The notes: generated from the sequence alone by a model not told the origin. Positions 25,023 through 34,639 are shown, numbered from the stretch's first letter. The stretch: DNA of 42,778 nucleotides from Paenibacillus cellulosilyticus (GCF_003182255.1 NZ_QGTQ01000026.1:1-42778); one strand, 5' to 3'. Program-made: numbers and translations.

Positions 25023-26633
25023 TCAATGGAGCTGCCATTGCACCGTAGGTTTCGTTTCTTCCTCCGTGGTAGTCGTCGTTTCGTCCGTCATTGGTTCCTC
25101 CTCAGGAATCGTTGTTTCTTCCAGCACGGGCTCCTCTTCAGGAGTCGTCTTTAGAGCGCCTTCCGGGAGGTCAGTCTCTCGGATCCAGATCGGACCCTCT
25201 GACGCTGCAACGAAGAGCCAGCCGTTCCAGCGTTCGCGGACGACGGCCGTTTGCGCTTTAAGCTTGGCAGTGGAAGGCTTCGTTGTGATCGGCGTTGCAT
25301 AATAGATGGAAGTGTTCGTCAAGCTGACGTTCAAGTTGACTGGCTGTTCGAATGGTCCCTGAATGACCGAACGGGAAGAGATCCAGCGCTGACCGTTTGG
25401 CGTGGCAATTTCCAGCCAATCGCCTTTCTGGCGCAGCGTTTTGTAGCGGCCTTCGTACAACGTTTCCATAGCTTTTGAACGGAGCTCAGGGTATTGGTAA
25501 CCTTTTTCGGCGGCGAGCAGTCGAATGTCTTTGGTCGATTGGGCAGCCGTTTGCCGCTTCAGCCATAAGTCATAGCCTTCCTCGGCGATCATCCATACCG
25601 TGTTCTTGTGCTGCTGCCAGATTCGGTTCCATTCCGACAGTGGGACGTTCGTCGATCCGACGGCTCGTCCGAGCTCTGGGGTCAGTGCGGGTCTTCCGAA
25701 CTGCTGGATGAACCAGTCGGTGAACCCGCCGCCGGACGGATTGGACTTCGGCGCTACGAGCGAATAGCCCGTTAACTTCGCATAGGCGGAAGCAAAGCCG
25801 TAATCACGGCTGTAGTTCGCCGAGTCGGTATGGAAATGCCAGTATAAAATTTCGCCGGAAGTGTGGTAAGCGAGCGAAATTTCAGGCTTAGTGGCCAGCG
25901 CGAGATTATACATCGCCAGCGCTTCCTTTGCCTGCAGCGGCTTGGTGCCTTTAAAGTTCATATAAGACGGCTTGGTGCCAGCGTTTACGATTCCGCCCCA
26001 GTCAGCTGGATATTGACGGTTCAGGTCGACGCCGCGGGCGTTCGCTTTCCAGCGCTTAAAGTTGCGGCTGCCGTTATTCATGTAGATAAGTCCTGCATGG
26101 TAGGCTTCCGGGAAGGCGCTCAATCCATATTGCTGAAGCGTTACGCCGTCGGGATTAACCATTGGGACGATGCGGAATGTGACGCGGTCAAGCAGATCGT
26201 GGGCGCGAAGGCCGCCGGATACCGTACTATTCTTCTCGTATTGAACAGCCATCTCTTCAAGCAGCTTCATTAACGTAGTGGTCGTGATCCATTCGCGCGC
26301 ATGATGGGCGCCATTGAGCAAAATAACAGCCGGCCCATGACCGATATCTGCCATCCACAGCGTGCGGCCATATTCGCTTTTGCCTGCAGATCCAAGTGTA
26401 ATTAGCTGAGGATACCGTGTGGCAAGCGCCTGCAAATCAGCACTCATCTGGGTGTAGGAATACACTTGCAGTGGATTGACGATGGAAGCGTTAGAGGTTG
26501 CGGCGGCTGACTGAGCAGCGGCCTGTGCGGGTGATGGGACGGAAGCGGATATGACCGCGGCCGTTATGACGACGGCGGACATCATTCGGACGGACTGCTT
26601 CTGTCGGATAAACTTCGTGATGAATGAAGACAT
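25023..26633 (-). CDS. Secreted M14 zinc carboxypeptidase
   Basis: This is a 536-residue secreted metallopeptidase. A signal peptide spans about 1-39 (ending SPAQAAA). The M14 domain has zinc ligands H111 and E114 in HHAREW, H257 in YHTSGE, substrate residues in NPDG and GVDLNRQYP, and the catalytic glutamate E320 in LTPELGR. The region after 370 looks like two SH3-like modules. The tail is Glu/Thr/Pro-rich, probably a flexible wall-spanning segment. Related enzymes hydrolyse gamma-D-Glu-meso-diaminopimelate bonds in peptidoglycan or act as general carboxypeptidases. GGGAGAG lies 7 bases before the ATG. Confidence 0.88.
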   Translation of the reverse strand: MSSFITKFIRQKQSVRMMSAVVITAAVISASVPSPAQAAAQSAAATSNASIVNPLQVYSYTQMSADLQALATRYPQLITLGSAGKSEYGRTLWMADIGHGPAVILLNGAHHAREWITTTTLMKLLEEMAVQYEKNSTVSGGLRAHDLLDRVTFRIVPMVNPDGVTLQQYGLSAFPEAYHAGLIYMNNGSRNFKRWKANARGVDLNRQYPADWGGIVNAGTKPSYMNFKGTKPLQAKEALAMYNLALATKPEISLAYHTSGEILYWHFHTDSANYSRDYGFASAYAKLTGYSLVAPKSNPSGGGFTDWFIQQFGRPALTPELGRAVGSTNVPLSEWNRIWQQHKNTVWMIAEEGYDLWLKRQTAAQSTKDIRLLAAEKGYQYPELRSKAMETLYEGRYKTLRQKGDWLEIATPNGQRWISSRSVIQGPFEQPVNLNVSLTNTSIYYATPITTKPSTAKLKAQTAVVRERWNGWLFVAASEGPIWIRETDLPEGALKTTPEEEPVLEETTIPEEEPMTDETTTTTEEETKPTVQWQLH

Positions 26634-26658
26634 TTTGTTTCTCTCCCAAATGGTTATA

Positions 26659-26699
26659 TATGTCGAAATAGGAAATCTAATTTCTATGTTTTCGACATA
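26659..26699. promoter_or_regulatory. Perfect 10-bp inverted repeat upstream of the carboxypeptidase
   Basis: TATGTCGAAA at 26659-26668 and TTTCGACATA at 26690-26699 are exact inverted copies with 21 bases between. They lie 26-66 bases upstream of the carboxypeptidase ATG, in the expected promoter/leader region. This could be a repressor operator or a leader stem; no regulator is recognised. Confidence 0.55.
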
Positions 26700-26758
26700 A
26701 TTTGCACAATTCCTCCTAACAGTTGGAAAAATGATTCATGACAAATTTCCTATGAATT

Positions 26759-26785
26759 AAAAAGCCTGCAACAAAATGCAGGCTT
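26759..26785 (-). terminator. Terminator downstream of the YheC/D gene
   Basis: On the minus strand AAGCCTGCA pairs with TGCAGGCTT around TTTTGT and is followed by TTT. It lies about 130 bases after the YheC/D stop codon. Confidence 0.75.
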
Positions 26786-26913
26786 GAGGACATTTTATTC
26801 AATTAATTAACAAGACCTTAGAACCCCTTTCCTGGGTCCTTGGTTTTGTTGAAAATAAAACAGCAGACGTCAAATGTCACACATTCAATCTTTTATCCAT
26901 ATACTGATCATCA

Positions 26914-27951
26914 CTAAGAGCCCTTCTCACACAAGTACTTCGCATATTGAATAGGGCGATTATATACAACGGATCGGTTGGGAATACCTCGGTACAGCGA
27001 TTTCTGAGGCTGGCCGTTCAACTCGATTATCCATGGATGCGCGTCGTTGTCCAACGCTACGTCGACGCTGAATTCGCCTAAATGATAATCGGTTTCCAAG
27101 TCGATGATCTCAGCCGTTCTAAGGCTGACATCATAGATGGAAGTCATGATGTCTTGAACTTTGTGGGGCGGATACAGCTTCTTAAGTATTTCCTCCGACA
27201 AGCAGGTTTTGTCGAAGATGCTCGTATTAAAGCTGCCTTTGTAGGCGATTCGACTTACGAGGTTAGTGACAGACCACAGCCCCTGATCGTTCTTTTGAAC
27301 AAGGGAACGAATATCGAAGACATGCCCGTCGATCTGACGAATCGGGATTCCTTTTTGAACAATATATGGGGTGGAGGAGACTAGCTTCTTCATATGCTCC
27401 TGGAAAAATAAATGGTCATTGGTCACTGTCTTAGGCGCAAAATAGTGCTGGCCCACGCGGACATCTCCTGAGGGATTCATCTCCGCTCGATACACCCCTC
27501 TGCCCATAGAACCAAAGAGGGGTTTAAAATAAATCTCCTTATGGCGCTCTAGCATCTTTATCACGTCCGCTTCCTCATAAGGAAGTGTCTCTGGCAAATT
27601 AGGCGCTAGCCATCTCGTTAGCTTGTTATAAATGTCCAGCTTGTTTAGTTGATTAATATGGTTAAAGCAGTGGTTGCCTCCGATTACAGCCTTCAGTCTT
27701 TCAAGTAGTTGAGGATCCGAACCGTAACAGCGGTTATACACGACTTCGGGGAAAGGGAATCGGTCGATAGACCACTTGCCTTTGACACGATGCAAACCGA
27801 CCACTGTCCGGTGTTTCCAATCGATAGAGGACGGGGTGAAGGATATCAGCTTCACTCCTGTTGCGTCGTGCGTCAGATATTGGCTAAGCACTTGTTTTCG
27901 TTGTGTCCGATTAGCGACAAGGATTCCTACGAACCTGTTTTTGATAGTCAC
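26914..27951 (-). CDS. YheC/YheD family ATP-grasp protein (spore coat-associated)
   Basis: This is a 345-residue protein of the YheC/D family (ATP-grasp fold). Visible features are VVYNRCYG, a NKLDIYNKL segment, YFKPLFGSMGRGVYR (nucleotide-binding loop), DIRSLVQK and the metal-binding WIIELNGQPQKSL near the C-terminus. B. subtilis YheC and YheD associate with the developing spore coat; the reaction is not known. GTG at 27951 has GGAGG 7 bases upstream. It is divergent from a collagen-like gene, which also suggests a spore surface role. Confidence 0.82.
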   Translation of the reverse strand: MTIKNRFVGILVANRTQRKQVLSQYLTHDATGVKLISFTPSSIDWKHRTVVGLHRVKGKWSIDRFPFPEVVYNRCYGSDPQLLERLKAVIGGNHCFNHINQLNKLDIYNKLTRWLAPNLPETLPYEEADVIKMLERHKEIYFKPLFGSMGRGVYRAEMNPSGDVRVGQHYFAPKTVTNDHLFFQEHMKKLVSSTPYIVQKGIPIRQIDGHVFDIRSLVQKNDQGLWSVTNLVSRIAYKGSFNTSIFDKTCLSEEILKKLYPPHKVQDIMTSIYDVSLRTAEIIDLETDYHLGEFSVDVALDNDAHPWIIELNGQPQKSLYRGIPNRSVVYNRPIQYAKYLCEKGS

Positions 27952-28161
27952 CGCCTGCCTCCGTTAAAAATTGCAAGTTTCATAAGATCAAAGTATGTAA
28001 GTCCCCTCTTACCCGCGTGGACAACAATACAACTCCATGCAAAAAAACGTTCCCCTAATTGGAACGCAACAGATTCGATTGGAATAAGGTATGAACGGGC
28101 AGCCTCATTTCGGATACTTAGCCCAGTGCGATTATATAAACAAGGAGCGTGCACGTAACAG

Positions 28162-28839
28162 ATGGGTAGATTACCAGGACCTCCGGGACCTCCCGGACCG
28201 CAAGGACCACAAGGACCGCAAGGGCCCCAAGGGCTTCAAGGGATTCAAGGACCTCAAGGATTAACGGGCGCAACAGGCGCTCAAGGACCTGCCGGTGCAG
28301 CTGGTGCAACTGGACCGCAAGGTCCCACCGGTGCAGCTGGTGCAACTGGACCGCAAGGTCCCACTGGTCCTACTGGTCCCACTGCTCCAGCTAGTTTTGC
28401 ATTCCTGTGCAGCTCGGTCGACCAGACGGTTGAAGCTGCGGCCACTCCGGGTGCTCAAGGCGGAGCTGTTACATTCAACAACACTTTGATTAATTCTACA
28501 GACGTTTCCTTTACAGCTCCTTCTACCGTTAACATCCTGACGACGGGATTTTATCGAATCACTTGGGAAGTGTTCCCTACCGCTGGTAACTCTGCGTTCG
28601 GCTTGTTCTTCGATCCGGACGGAGCGGGTCCGACCCTGCCGACACTCGTTCCTTGCAGCAACTACGGAGCAGGTGCGGGTAACCAACCTTATCCGGGCCA
28701 AGTGGTTGCATTGTTGACTGCTGGAGGAACGCTTACACTTAACCGCATCGACAACATGGGTGCTCAGACATTGCAAGCAAGCATTGGTGGCGGAACGCCT
28801 GTCACTAGCGCATCGCTTCTTATTGAGAGATTGGGCTAA
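28162..28839 (+). CDS. BclA-like collagen-repeat spore surface protein
   Basis: This is a 225-residue protein. Residues 6 to about 74 are uninterrupted Gly-X-Y triplets (GPPGPPGPQ, then [12 protein letters not shown] repeats). A C-terminal globular domain of about 145 residues follows, resembling the TNF/C1q-like trimer domain of Bacillus BclA exosporium proteins. No signal peptide is seen, which fits assembly from the mother cell. The only in-frame start is ATG 28162; AAGGAG lies 14 bases upstream, a long spacing. Tandem DNA repeats within the collagen region make its length prone to change. Confidence 0.82.
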   Translation: MGRLPGPPGPPGPQGPQGPQGPQGLQGIQGPQGLTGATGAQGPAGAAGATGPQGPTGAAGATGPQGPTGPTGPTAPASFAFLCSSVDQTVEAAATPGAQGGAVTFNNTLINSTDVSFTAPSTVNILTTGFYRITWEVFPTAGNSAFGLFFDPDGAGPTLPTLVPCSNYGAGAGNQPYPGQVVALLTAGGTLTLNRIDNMGAQTLQASIGGGTPVTSASLLIERLG

Positions 28840-28853
28840 TCGTTAACACCAGA

Positions 28854-28895
28854 GAGCTTCCCTTTGGATCGGTTAGGATCCTTGGGAAGCTTTTT
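28854..28895 (+). terminator. Terminator of the collagen-like gene
   Basis: AGCTTCCC pairs with GGGAAGCT with inner GGATC/GATCC pairing, followed by TTTTT. Confidence 0.88.
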
Positions 28896-28973
28896 GGGTT
28901 TCTTTTAATATATGAAACGAAGCTTGCAATGGACATGGACAAGATCATCAGAAGGGCGATCCATTCCTAAAAT

Positions 28974-29004
28974 AAAAAAACTGATGCCGTCTCCGGCACC
29001 AGTT
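28974..29004 (-). terminator. Terminator of the minus-strand pair 29013-30959
   Basis: On the minus strand ACTGGTGCCG pairs with CGGCATCAGT (one G-U) and is followed by TTTTTTT. It lies just after the stop of the 99-residue gene. Confidence 0.88.
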
Positions 29005-29012
29005 CCTCCGTG

Positions 29013-29312
29013 TTATTCCACACCATCTGCAAAGTTTCTATCGTAATTTTTGTCCCCTTTGTGCTCTAGATCATCCAATGTCTTCTCCAGCGTCAGCACG
29101 ATCTGCTCCTTCGCTTGCGCGAGCGTATCGTAGAACAGCACCTCTTCGCTGCCGATAATCTTGTAGCCGTTGATCGCATGAGCGGCGGTCAGCAGCCGGT
29201 GCTGCTCGGCAAGATCATCAATAGCTCGGATCGTATGCTTCGTGTGCAGAAATAAGTCCTTATGATGCTGCTCCGTGAGGCGCTGCTCCAGATTCGTTAA
29301 TCGTTCCATCAT
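29013..29312 (-). CDS. Small conserved-looking protein of unknown function
   Basis: This is a 99-residue, soluble, mostly helical protein rich in Leu, Glu, His and Lys, with no recognised domain. The N-terminal half (ERLTNLEQRLTEQHH) could form a coiled coil. AGGGGGG lies about 10 bases before the ATG; a second ATG follows directly. It is 60 bases downstream of the YerD-like gene on the same strand and ends at a strong terminator, so the two are likely co-transcribed. Confidence 0.6.
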   Translation of the reverse strand: MMERLTNLEQRLTEQHHKDLFLHTKHTIRAIDDLAEQHRLLTAAHAINGYKIIGSEEVLFYDTLAQAKEQIVLTLEKTLDDLEHKGDKNYDRNFADGVE

Positions 29313-29372
29313 AGGAACTCATCCCCCCCTTAGCTGGCGTATCGCCATTATATAGGGGGGACAAGTTGACGT

Positions 29373-30959
29373 TCAACGGTTGGATTGCATCTTCTCTGGA
29401 TAAGGGAACATCTCTGCGATACGTATAGTTTGGCCGCTCTCACTCGTGAAGACGACATGCTCGCGACGCAGTTCACGTGGGGTTGTGAGTCCGCATGCTG
29501 CCGAGAGGGCGAACAGGCCTTCGCGCAGCTGAATGATGTAATTCATGACGCGCCACTGTTTCTCCTCTGGAGCGAGCGCTTCTTGGTACTTGGAATCTGT
29601 CGTTGTAATGCCAGTTGGACATTTGCCGGTATGGCATTGCAACGCCATAATGCAGCCGTTCGCCATCATGAAGCCGCGTGCTGAATTGACGCAGTCAGCG
29701 CCTAGTGCCATTGCAATGGCTACTTTATCGGGTGTGATCAGTTTGCCGGAAGCGAAGATACGGAACCGATCGCGAACGCCGAATCGACGAGCGGTATCAT
29801 CCAGAATAATCAGCGCGGCATAGAGCGGAAGCCCCATGCTATCCGCCATTGCTTTGAACGTAGCGCCTGAGCCGCCCTCCGAGCCGTCAACCGTAATGAA
29901 ATCTGGGAAAATATCCAGCTCAATCATCGTGCGGAACAGCGGCTCGAGGCGCTGTGGATCGCCAACTACGATTTTGATGCCGACCGGTTTGCCGCCAGCC
30001 TCTTGCAGTTCGCTGATGAAGCGAAGCGCTTCCTCTGGGTTGGTAAGGGATTCGAATCGGTTCGGCGAGTTAACCGTCTTACCGACCGGTACTCTACGAG
30101 CGGCAGCAATTTTCTCATTCACCTTCGAGCCTTCAAGGTGTCCGCCACGGATCTTGGCTCCTTGGTGGAATTTCAGCTCGAATGCTTTAATTGCTTCTTG
30201 CGAAGCTTTCTCCTTGAACTCTTCGATGGAGAAGTTGCCTGCATCATCGCGGTAGCCGAACATGCCGGGCCCGATCTGTGCAACGATGTCCGCACCTGAT
30301 TCCAGATGGATATCGGCTACGCCGCCTTCCCCTGTATTAATCCACGAGCCGCCAGCCATGCGAGCGCCACTGCCCGTGGATTGTATGTAGTTCTCGCCAA
30401 CAGCGCCGTAGGAGGTGGCGGAGGCGCCGAACATTCCTTTGAGCCGCCACGGCTGTCTGCGATGCTGACCAACGATGATCGCATCCTCATCGGTCAGCAG
30501 CCATTGCCGGACATGATCGTCGATTAATTTTTCCTTGCGCGTAAAGACGCCTTCGCTCTTGATGATGTACTTCTTCGCTGGAACTGTATTGCTGTTATCG
30601 ACACGAAGCTCGCCTGTCAGCTTAGGGAACATAGCGTTCGACAGATAGTAGCCGGGCTTCTCGTAATCGCGCTTGCCGCCAAAGGAGATCAGGTCCGTCC
30701 GATATTTGGCGGCAAAGACGAGTCCGACAAAGTCGTTGCGAGAGAATGGCCGCCCATCTGTATCGTTATCGAACCAGTATTGCCGGAACTCAGGCCCTAA
30801 CTTCTCGAGCAAGTATCGCAGCCAACCGAGGAAGGGGTGCGCGCGAATAATGGAGTGTTTGGGCTTCTTGGAGAGCATGTACATGTAGGTGAAAAAGATG
30901 AGCGGAGGCAGCAGCAATAGAATCATAATGATTAGGACGAAAGTTGCTAGTGTTGACAA
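29373..30959 (-). CDS. yerD: YerD-like glutamate synthase FMN-domain protein
   Basis: This is a 528-residue protein with one N-terminal membrane helix (about 5-28) followed by the FMN- and iron-sulfur-binding domain of glutamate synthase. Clear features are FGASATSYGAVGENY, GEGG, AQIGPGMFGYR, KIRGGHLEGSKVNEKIA, ITVDGSEGGSGA, and the cysteine cluster CIMALQCHTGKCPTG. It lacks the amidotransferase part of GltB. B. subtilis YerD has the same layout and length; its reaction is not established. The start is TTG at 30959, supported by GGGAGGG 8 bases upstream. Confidence 0.88.
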   Translation of the reverse strand: MSTLATFVLIIMILLLLPPLIFFTYMYMLSKKPKHSIIRAHPFLGWLRYLLEKLGPEFRQYWFDNDTDGRPFSRNDFVGLVFAAKYRTDLISFGGKRDYEKPGYYLSNAMFPKLTGELRVDNSNTVPAKKYIIKSEGVFTRKEKLIDDHVRQWLLTDEDAIIVGQHRRQPWRLKGMFGASATSYGAVGENYIQSTGSGARMAGGSWINTGEGGVADIHLESGADIVAQIGPGMFGYRDDAGNFSIEEFKEKASQEAIKAFELKFHQGAKIRGGHLEGSKVNEKIAAARRVPVGKTVNSPNRFESLTNPEEALRFISELQEAGGKPVGIKIVVGDPQRLEPLFRTMIELDIFPDFITVDGSEGGSGATFKAMADSMGLPLYAALIILDDTARRFGVRDRFRIFASGKLITPDKVAIAMALGADCVNSARGFMMANGCIMALQCHTGKCPTGITTTDSKYQEALAPEEKQWRVMNYIIQLREGLFALSAACGLTTPRELRREHVVFTSESGQTIRIAEMFPYPEKMQSNR

Positions 30960-31105
30960 GATGATAACCCTCCCGCAGATGTGATAGGTAATTGGTTACA
31001 TCCGTATTATCACACAAAACGAGGGAGAAAGCATTTTTTGGCCTTAACACCGGCTCCGATGAACCTCTCTACTGTCCTTTTGTCATTGGCAGCATCTAAC
31101 TTCAT

Positions 31106-31711
31106 TTATGCATGGATTCCCATCGATCGATAGATCCCCATCGAGGCCACTCGCGTAAGCTGAAGCGCCATATGGTGAGGCGAGTAAACCTGATGGCCGT
31201 CGAGCCATCGCTCCAGCACGCCACAGGATGACAGACTTACATAGTCCAGCAGCAGCTCCTGCGGGACATGCAGCTTCTGCTCCAGTCCGAGCTTCGTCAG
31301 CCGTTGGAAGAAGCTGCTGCGCAGCGCTTCCTGAAGCTTCTGGCGGAAGCCGCCCTCGGTCGTTTGCAGCAGCATGACGCGATAGAACAAGCTGTACTCG
31401 AATGCATGCTGGAACAATGCGAGGTAGATCGGGTCGGGCTCGTTGACGGCCGATTCTGATAGATTGTATGACTCTGCTCCTCTTATGGATTCCTTCAGCA
31501 GCTCTAGGTTGTGTGTGATCATTTGCTCCAGTAAATCCTCTTTATCCACGAAATGCGCATAGAAGGTGGACCGGTTGATATTTGCTTTATCTGCAATGTC
31601 GACAATGCTAATTTCGGCATACGATTGCTTCTGCATGATCGCCAATAAGGCATCGAAAATCATCACGCGTGTACGTGCAATTCTCCGATCCAGGCTTCTT
31701 TTCTCTCCCAT
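31106..31711 (-). CDS. TetR family transcriptional regulator
   Basis: This is a 201-residue repressor-type protein. The N-terminal helix-turn-helix is typical: RTRVMIFDALLAIMQKQSYAEISIVDIADKANINRSTFYAHFVDKEDLL reads as the TetR motif (residues about 12-62). The rest is a helical ligand-binding domain of the TetR_C_8 type. ATG at 31711 is chosen for GAGGTG 8 bases upstream and because the helix-turn-helix then begins at the usual distance. It is divergent from the HpaB-ssuD-sfnG operon, with several shared inverted repeats between them. Confidence 0.88.
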   Translation of the reverse strand: MGEKRSLDRRIARTRVMIFDALLAIMQKQSYAEISIVDIADKANINRSTFYAHFVDKEDLLEQMITHNLELLKESIRGAESYNLSESAVNEPDPIYLALFQHAFEYSLFYRVMLLQTTEGGFRQKLQEALRSSFFQRLTKLGLEQKLHVPQELLLDYVSLSSCGVLERWLDGHQVYSPHHMALQLTRVASMGIYRSMGIHA

Positions 31712-31752
31712 TAACCCTTCACCTCGTATCCTACAAAATAGAAAGATATGTT

Positions 31753-31855
31753 GGTTATCCGACACGAGTGGTGTAACCTGCTGCGCCTCACATCGTGAAT
31801 CGATGTGGATTATCTATCATGAATCCGACATATGTTCGGATACCGTCGGATAACC
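31753..31855. promoter_or_regulatory. Cluster of inverted repeats, candidate TetR operators
   Basis: The half-site TCCGAC recurs. GGTTATCCGAC at 31753-31763 is the exact inverse of GTCGGATAACC at 31845-31855. ATCCGACATATGT-TCGGAT at 31823-31841 is a near-perfect palindrome with one extra T. A separate perfect repeat, CACATCG/CGATGTG around TGAAT, lies at 31789-31807. All lie between the TetR gene and the operon it faces. Confidence 0.65.
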
Positions 31856-31878
31856 GTCGAAACGGCGGACGCTGCTGA

Positions 31879-31908
31879 TTGATATATTTTGGATATTAGC
31901 ATCATAAT
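31879..31908 (+). promoter_or_regulatory. Likely promoter of the HpaB-ssuD-sfnG operon
   Basis: TTGATA at 31879-31884 and CATAAT at 31903-31908 with an 18-base spacer, 57 bases before the TTG start. The leader downstream holds a further CCGACA...TCGG half-site pair. Confidence 0.6.
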
Positions 31909-31964
31909 GGATAAAACCGACATTATCAATCGGATTAATAAAAAATACAAGGAGGCTGATTGTT

Positions 31965-33419
31965 TTGCGAGGAGAAAAGCTTATTGCAAGCTTGGATGAT
32001 GGAAGAAGCATCTGGCTGGAAGGCAAGCAAATTCACGGCATCGCCGAGCATCATGCATTTCGCGGCACCTTAAGCACAATCAAGTCGCTGTTCAATATGC
32101 TGGACGATCCGCTTCATAGAGAGAAGGTTGGATTTCTCGTTCCTGAAACGGGCCGATACGCACACAGCTCGTTTCTCGTGCCCTACTCTGCACAGGAGCT
32201 GGCGAAGCGCAGCGAGTCGTTCTCGGTCTGGTCGTCCGAAACGAATGGCATGATGAGCCGGCTGTCCGACTACGCACGCTCATTGGTGACAGGCTGGTAT
32301 GCGGCAAGGCACGAGCTGTCTGCGCTGGACCCAAGCTTCAAGGATAAGATCACGTCCTATTACGAGCAGGCGAGAGATCATGATCTGTTTCTGACGACAG
32401 CCATTATCGACCCTCAGATCGATCGGTCTAACGGGCTTGATGATAAGCGAATCGCTGAGCGGTTTCTGCATGTTGTGAAGGAAACATCGGAAGGCATCGT
32501 CGTTCGTGGTGCCAAAATGATTGCGACCGGTGCGCCATACACGCATGATTTCGTCATCTTCTCTTTCCTTCAGTTCCAGTCACAGCAGCAGAAGCACGCA
32601 CATGTGCTGATCGTTCCGGCTAACTCGAAAGGTCTTCATATCGTGTGTCGGGAGTCGTTCGCCGATCAGCATGAGCAGAACCATCCGCTGAGCAGCCGCT
32701 ACGACGAGATGGACGCGGTGTTGTTCTTCGATGACGTGCTTATCCCTTGGGAGCGGGTGCTCTTGTACGGGGATCCAGAGAAGGTGCTCGCGCTAAGGGC
32801 TAATCAGACGGCGAATGGGCTTGCATTCCATCAGAACGTCGTTCGGTTCGTCGCGAAGCTGGAGTTTATTACGGGCGTAGCGTTCGCTGTTGCGGAATCA
32901 ATCGGCGTCACCGGGTTTTTGCACATTCAGGAGAAGCTGGGCGAGCTTATTACGCAAATCGATGTCATCAAGTCGCTCATTATCGCTTCGGAGTCGACTG
33001 CGACTCACGATGCAGCGGGCGTTCTTGTTCCGAACCTGCAGTATGTCGAGACGGCACGCAACCTCGGGACGAAGTATTATCCGCGTGCGATTGAGATTTT
33101 GCAGCAGGTTGGGGCTGGCGGGTTCGTCCAGACGCCATCGGGCATCGAGGACTTCTACGGACCGATATCGGGGCTCATGCACCAGTATTTCGAAGGCGCA
33201 AACGTTAGTGCAGAGAAGAAGGTCGCGCTGTTCAAGCTGGCATGGGATCTCATCGGCAGTTCACTCGGAGCAAGGCATCAGCTGTACGAGCGTTTCTATG
33301 CCGGCGACCCGATCCGAGGGCTGGCTAATCATTACAACCGGTACGACAAAGCGTCGCTTGTTGACCCGATCTGGGAACTGCTGCGAGCGAAGAGCAAAGG
33401 CGGCGTGAAGTCGCGTTAA
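31965..33419 (+). CDS. HpaB-family flavin-dependent monooxygenase (oxygenase component)
   Basis: This is a 484-residue protein resembling the oxygenase component of two-component 4-hydroxyphenylacetate 3-monooxygenases, which use reduced FAD and oxygen. Family features are the opening GEKLIASLDDGRSIWLEG, HAFRGTLSTI, an IDPQIDRS motif, GAKMIATGAPYTHDFVIF, DDVLIPWERVLLYGD, and a helical C-terminal domain. TTG at 31965 is supported by AAGGAGG 9 bases upstream. It leads an operon with ssuD and sfnG, so the substrate may be an organosulfur compound instead of a phenol, which is an inference. No flavin reductase is in the window. Confidence 0.78.
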   Translation: MRGEKLIASLDDGRSIWLEGKQIHGIAEHHAFRGTLSTIKSLFNMLDDPLHREKVGFLVPETGRYAHSSFLVPYSAQELAKRSESFSVWSSETNGMMSRLSDYARSLVTGWYAARHELSALDPSFKDKITSYYEQARDHDLFLTTAIIDPQIDRSNGLDDKRIAERFLHVVKETSEGIVVRGAKMIATGAPYTHDFVIFSFLQFQSQQQKHAHVLIVPANSKGLHIVCRESFADQHEQNHPLSSRYDEMDAVLFFDDVLIPWERVLLYGDPEKVLALRANQTANGLAFHQNVVRFVAKLEFITGVAFAVAESIGVTGFLHIQEKLGELITQIDVIKSLIIASESTATHDAAGVLVPNLQYVETARNLGTKYYPRAIEILQQVGAGGFVQTPSGIEDFYGPISGLMHQYFEGANVSAEKKVALFKLAWDLIGSSLGARHQLYERFYAGDPIRGLANHYNRYDKASLVDPIWELLRAKSKGGVKSR

Positions 33420-33454
33420 CGTTAGGAGCAATCATTCATTAAGGAGGAATTGCA

Positions 33455-34618
33455 ATGCAATTATTCTGGTTTATTCCAACACACGGCGATGGCCGCCATC
33501 TCGGGACGACCGAAGGGGCAAGGGCGGTTACGTTCCAATATTGCAAGCAAATTGCACAGGCAGTCGATGAGCTTGGCTTCGAAGGCGTGCTGCTTCCAAC
33601 GGGCAAATCTTGCGAGGACGCTTGGATCGTCGCATCGACACTTGTATCCGTGACAGAGAAGCTGAAGTTTCTCGTGGCCGTACGTCCAGGTCTTATGCAG
33701 CCGACAACCGCGGCGCGTATGAGTGCGACACTCGATCGTTTCTCAAAGGGTCGGCTGTTGATCAATGTTGTTGCAGGCGGCGACCCGGTCGAGCTGGAAG
33801 GCGACGGCTTGTTCCTATCGCATGACGACCGTTATGCATTGACGGATGAATTCCTTACGGTATGGCGGAAGGAACTAGCTGGCGAGTCGGTTGATTTCGA
33901 AGGTGATTACTTGAAGGTGAATGGTGGAGAAGTACTGTACCCGCCGCTGCAAAAGCCTTATCCTCCATTGTACTTTGGTGGCTCTTCAGAGGCAGCGATG
34001 CAGGTAGCCGCCGATCATGTGGATGTGTACTTGACATGGGGCGAGCCGCCGGCGCAGGTGGAGCGCAAAATCAAACAAATGCGCGAGGCAGCGGCGAAGA
34101 CGGGCCGGACGCTTCGCTTCGGCATTCGGATGCACGTCATTGTTCGTCCAACAGAAGCGGAAGCTTGGCAGGCCGCCGAGGAATTGATCGCGCATCTGGA
34201 TGAGGCGACAATCGCTTCTGCTCAACAAATTATGGCGCGAATGGATTCGGTCGGACAACGGAGAATGTCTGAGCTGCATAACGGTGATCGATCGAGACTA
34301 GAGATTAGTCCGAATCTGTGGGCCGGTGTTGGCCTCGTTCGTGGCGGGGCAGGAACCGCACTCGTTGGCGATCCGGATCAAGTAGCAGCTCGAATTCGTG
34401 AGTATGAGCAGCTGGGAATCGAGACGTTTATTTTGTCCGGCTATCCGCATCTGGAAGAATCGTACCGCGTCGCTGAGCTTCTGTTCCCTAAGCTGGGATA
34501 TGGTCCTCGCTTTGGCGAGTCGGATCGTTCGTTTATCAGCCCGTTCGGCGAGATGATCGCGAACAACAAGCTTCCTGAGCATGTCGTCAAAGACAAGTCT
34601 GCGGTATCTGCACAATAA
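33455..34618 (+). CDS. ssuD: FMNH2-dependent alkanesulfonate monooxygenase SsuD
   Basis: This is a 387-residue luciferase-like monooxygenase that cleaves C1 and longer alkanesulfonates to sulfite and an aldehyde, using reduced FMN from a separate reductase. It aligns by eye with E. coli SsuD through much of its length: [61 protein letters not shown] and [20 protein letters not shown]. An AAGGAGG ribosome site precedes the ATG. It is 35 bases after the HpaB-like gene and 21 before sfnG. Neither ssuE nor the ssuABC transporter is in the window. Confidence 0.95.
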   Translation: MQLFWFIPTHGDGRHLGTTEGARAVTFQYCKQIAQAVDELGFEGVLLPTGKSCEDAWIVASTLVSVTEKLKFLVAVRPGLMQPTTAARMSATLDRFSKGRLLINVVAGGDPVELEGDGLFLSHDDRYALTDEFLTVWRKELAGESVDFEGDYLKVNGGEVLYPPLQKPYPPLYFGGSSEAAMQVAADHVDVYLTWGEPPAQVERKIKQMREAAAKTGRTLRFGIRMHVIVRPTEAEAWQAAEELIAHLDEATIASAQQIMARMDSVGQRRMSELHNGDRSRLEISPNLWAGVGLVRGGAGTALVGDPDQVAARIREYEQLGIETFILSGYPHLEESYRVAELLFPKLGYGPRFGESDRSFISPFGEMIANNKLPEHVVKDKSAVSAQ

Positions 34619-34639
34619 CAAGGAATGGGAGTGAATGGG

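Noticed and set aside
28261-28776. 171-residue minus-strand frame opposite the collagen-like gene
   Set aside because: Its repeats simply mirror the Gly-X-Y codons of the plus-strand gene.
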